This document shows, piece by piece, positions 62,621 through 64,000 of a stretch of DNA of 64,000 bases; position 1 is the stretch's first letter, and every line of letters begins with the position of its first letter. The notes beneath the pieces were generated by a model that was given only the letters and a program-made list of their open reading frames with translations, had not been told where the DNA came from and did not search any database. Location: assembly GCF_003610015.1 (NCBI RefSeq), contig NZ_AP018933.1:682001-746000 (forward strand). The letters are read 5' to 3'. Source of the stretch: Zymobacter palmae (GTDB lineage Bacteria; Pseudomonadota; Gammaproteobacteria; Pseudomonadales; Halomonadaceae). The position numbers were made by a program, and so were the translations under genes.

Positions 62621-64000
62621 ATGCCTCATTCCTCTGCACCGCCGAGTGGGCTTCCCGCACTGGAGGCCCGCCTACAGCAGGATCTGGAGTGGCTGGCTCT
62701 GCCAGCCGGCCGCTGGACCCCTCGCGTGCAGCGTGATGGACAGCCCGTTCAGGACGTCGTGGTGATCGGGGCCGGCATGGCGGGACTGGCCGCTGCCGCG
62801 GCGCTGCAGTTACAGGGTGTTCACGCCGTGCTGTACGACAGAGCCGCTCGTGATTATGAAGGGCCGTGGGCCACTATTGCGCGCATGGAAACCCTGCGCT
62901 CTCCCAAGCACCTTACCGGGCCAGCGCTGGGGCTTCCTTCGCTGACGTTTCGAGCTTGGTATGAAGCCCAGTTTGGCCGCGAAGCATGGGATGCACTCGA
63001 CAAGATTCCGCGTCTGCAATGGATGGATTATCTGCGCTGGTATCGGCGGGTGCTGACGCTTGATGTGCGCAACGAGCATGAGCTGATCTCGCTGGTACCG
63101 CGTGATGATGGCGTGACGGCGCTAACGCTGAGCCATCGCGGTGAACGGCATACTGTGATGGCACGCCATGTGGTACTGGCATTGGGGATGGATGCCTTTG
63201 GCGGCCCGTCGCTACCCGATGTTGTGCGTGATGTGCCGCAGCGCTACTGGTCGCACACCTCGGCACCGCCGGACTATGCGGCCTTGAAGGGGAAGCGGGT
63301 GGCCGTGGTCGGTGGCAGTGCCTCCGCGATGGATGCCGCTGCAACGTCGCTGGAAGCGGGAGCCAGTGAGGTGGAGATTCTGATTCGACGCCCTGACTTT
63401 CCGCGCTTCAACCGCACCAAAGGGGTCAGTAACCCCGGCTTCCGACAGGGCTACGCAGCACTGCCGGATGCTTGGAAGTGGCAGCTTGAGCATGCGCTGC
63501 TGACCGAGCAGATTGCGCCGCCGCATGGCAGCACACTGCGCGTCTCGCGGCACGACAATGTGTGGTTCAACTTCAGCAGTCCCGTAACGCGTATCCGGCC
63601 GCGCCAGCATGACGTTCTGGTGCACACCCCGAAAGGGGATATCGCCGTCGACCATGTGATTCTGGCAACCGGATATCGGCTCGACTGGGCGGCCCAGCCT
63701 GCATTTTCAGCCCTAGTACCGCATATCAAACGTTGGGGGGACGCCTTCCAGCCGACACCCGATCAGCAGCATGAACAGTTGACCGAATACCCTTATCTCA
63801 ATGATGACTTTTCGTTTCAGCCGCGCAGCGCACAAGCCCCCGCCGCGATATCGAATGTCTACTGCTTCTGCCATCCGGCACACCTAAGCAACGGACATGT
63901 GATTGGTCTGATTCCCGGTATTAGTCAGGCGGCACGCACGGTAGCAGAAGCCATTGTCGGCAAGCTGTATGTCGAGGACCGGGATCATCATTATCAAGGC
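62621..64000 (+). CDS. FAD/NAD(P)-dependent monooxygenase-like flavoprotein (partial)
   Basis: Open from the ATG at 62621 (AAGGAG upstream) to the right edge, at least 460 residues and truncated by the window. The FAD motif VVVIGAGMAGLAAAAAL is near 46-62, and a second nucleotide motif VAVVGGSASAMDAAA comes mid-protein. VILATGYRLDW is the flavin-monooxygenase/reductase hallmark, and SNGHVIGLIPGISQAARTVAEAI closes the visible part. It resembles flavin-containing monooxygenases (e.g. N-hydroxylating or Baeyer-Villiger types), but the substrate cannot be told. Confidence 0.88.
   Translation, partial: MPHSSAPPSGLPALEARLQQDLEWLALPAGRWTPRVQRDGQPVQDVVVIGAGMAGLAAAAALQLQGVHAVLYDRAARDYEGPWATIARMETLRSPKHLTGPALGLPSLTFRAWYEAQFGREAWDALDKIPRLQWMDYLRWYRRVLTLDVRNEHELISLVPRDDGVTALTLSHRGERHTVMARHVVLALGMDAFGGPSLPDVVRDVPQRYWSHTSAPPDYAALKGKRVAVVGGSASAMDAAATSLEAGASEVEILIRRPDFPRFNRTKGVSNPGFRQGYAALPDAWKWQLEHALLTEQIAPPHGSTLRVSRHDNVWFNFSSPVTRIRPRQHDVLVHTPKGDIAVDHVILATGYRLDWAAQPAFSALVPHIKRWGDAFQPTPDQQHEQLTEYPYLNDDFSFQPRSAQAPAAISNVYCFCHPAHLSNGHVIGLIPGISQAARTVAEAIVGKLYVEDRDHHYQG

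Overview
The window looks like a chromosomal segment of a gammaproteobacterium of the Halomonadaceae type, most plausibly Zymobacter or a close relative. This is inferred from three things: a complete iron-type alcohol dehydrogenase that I recognise as very close to Zymomonas AdhB, a leaderless GH68 levansucrase, and otherwise Halomonas/Pseudomonas-like housekeeping genes of moderate to high GC. No database search was possible.

Layout. 1-2.6 kb: sparse DNA with repeats, an HxlR regulator and a DoxX membrane protein. 2.8-8.1 kb: an unknown gene, then sulfate uptake (sbp converging on a small coupled ORF-cysT-cysW-cysA operon). 8.9-12.5 kb: oligopeptidase B, a small membrane protein and cysK. 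12.9-16.5 kb: a three-lipoprotein operon (CsgG-like/DUF4810/DUF799) and adhB. 16.8-28.7 kb: hrpA, mlaA, a Bcr/CflA-type MFS pump, trxA, a TauE/SafE permease, cysB, a xylose-isomerase-like TIM-barrel protein and ndh. 29.3-35.3 kb: trpE, two tandem secreted paralogs, then a trpL leader peptide plus attenuator in front of trpGDC. 35.4-37 kb: a glycerophosphodiesterase and a GNAT protein. 37.2-43.5 kb: a co-oriented array of seven LuxR-type regulators (six intact, one decayed and carrying an internal 529-bp tandem duplication). 43.9-45.5 kb: a GMC oxidoreductase.

45.9-52.3 kb: two tRNA-Asn genes. The second is the left junction of a roughly 6.2-kb integrated element whose right end is a 31-bp copy of the tRNA 3' half. 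The element holds an integrase C-terminal fragment, a small membrane protein, VapBC, a decayed fusion of P2-type terminase (gpP) and portal (gpQ) genes, and a very AT-rich 791-residue protein with SIR2, P-loop and helical C-terminal regions. That protein is the best candidate here for an anti-phage system.

52.8-64 kb: a secreted protein, a DUF2501 (YjjA-like) protein, levansucrase, a chaperone-usher fimbrial operon and a flavoprotein monooxygenase running off the right edge.

Across the window I found four copies of a ~120-bp non-autonomous element with inverted ends, three of them with a clean TTA/TAA 3-bp target duplication. Sulfur genes (sbp, cysTWA, cysK, cysB, possibly the TauE permease) recur and would be expected to respond together to CysB. 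The trp genes are split into trpE and an attenuator-controlled trpGDC unit.
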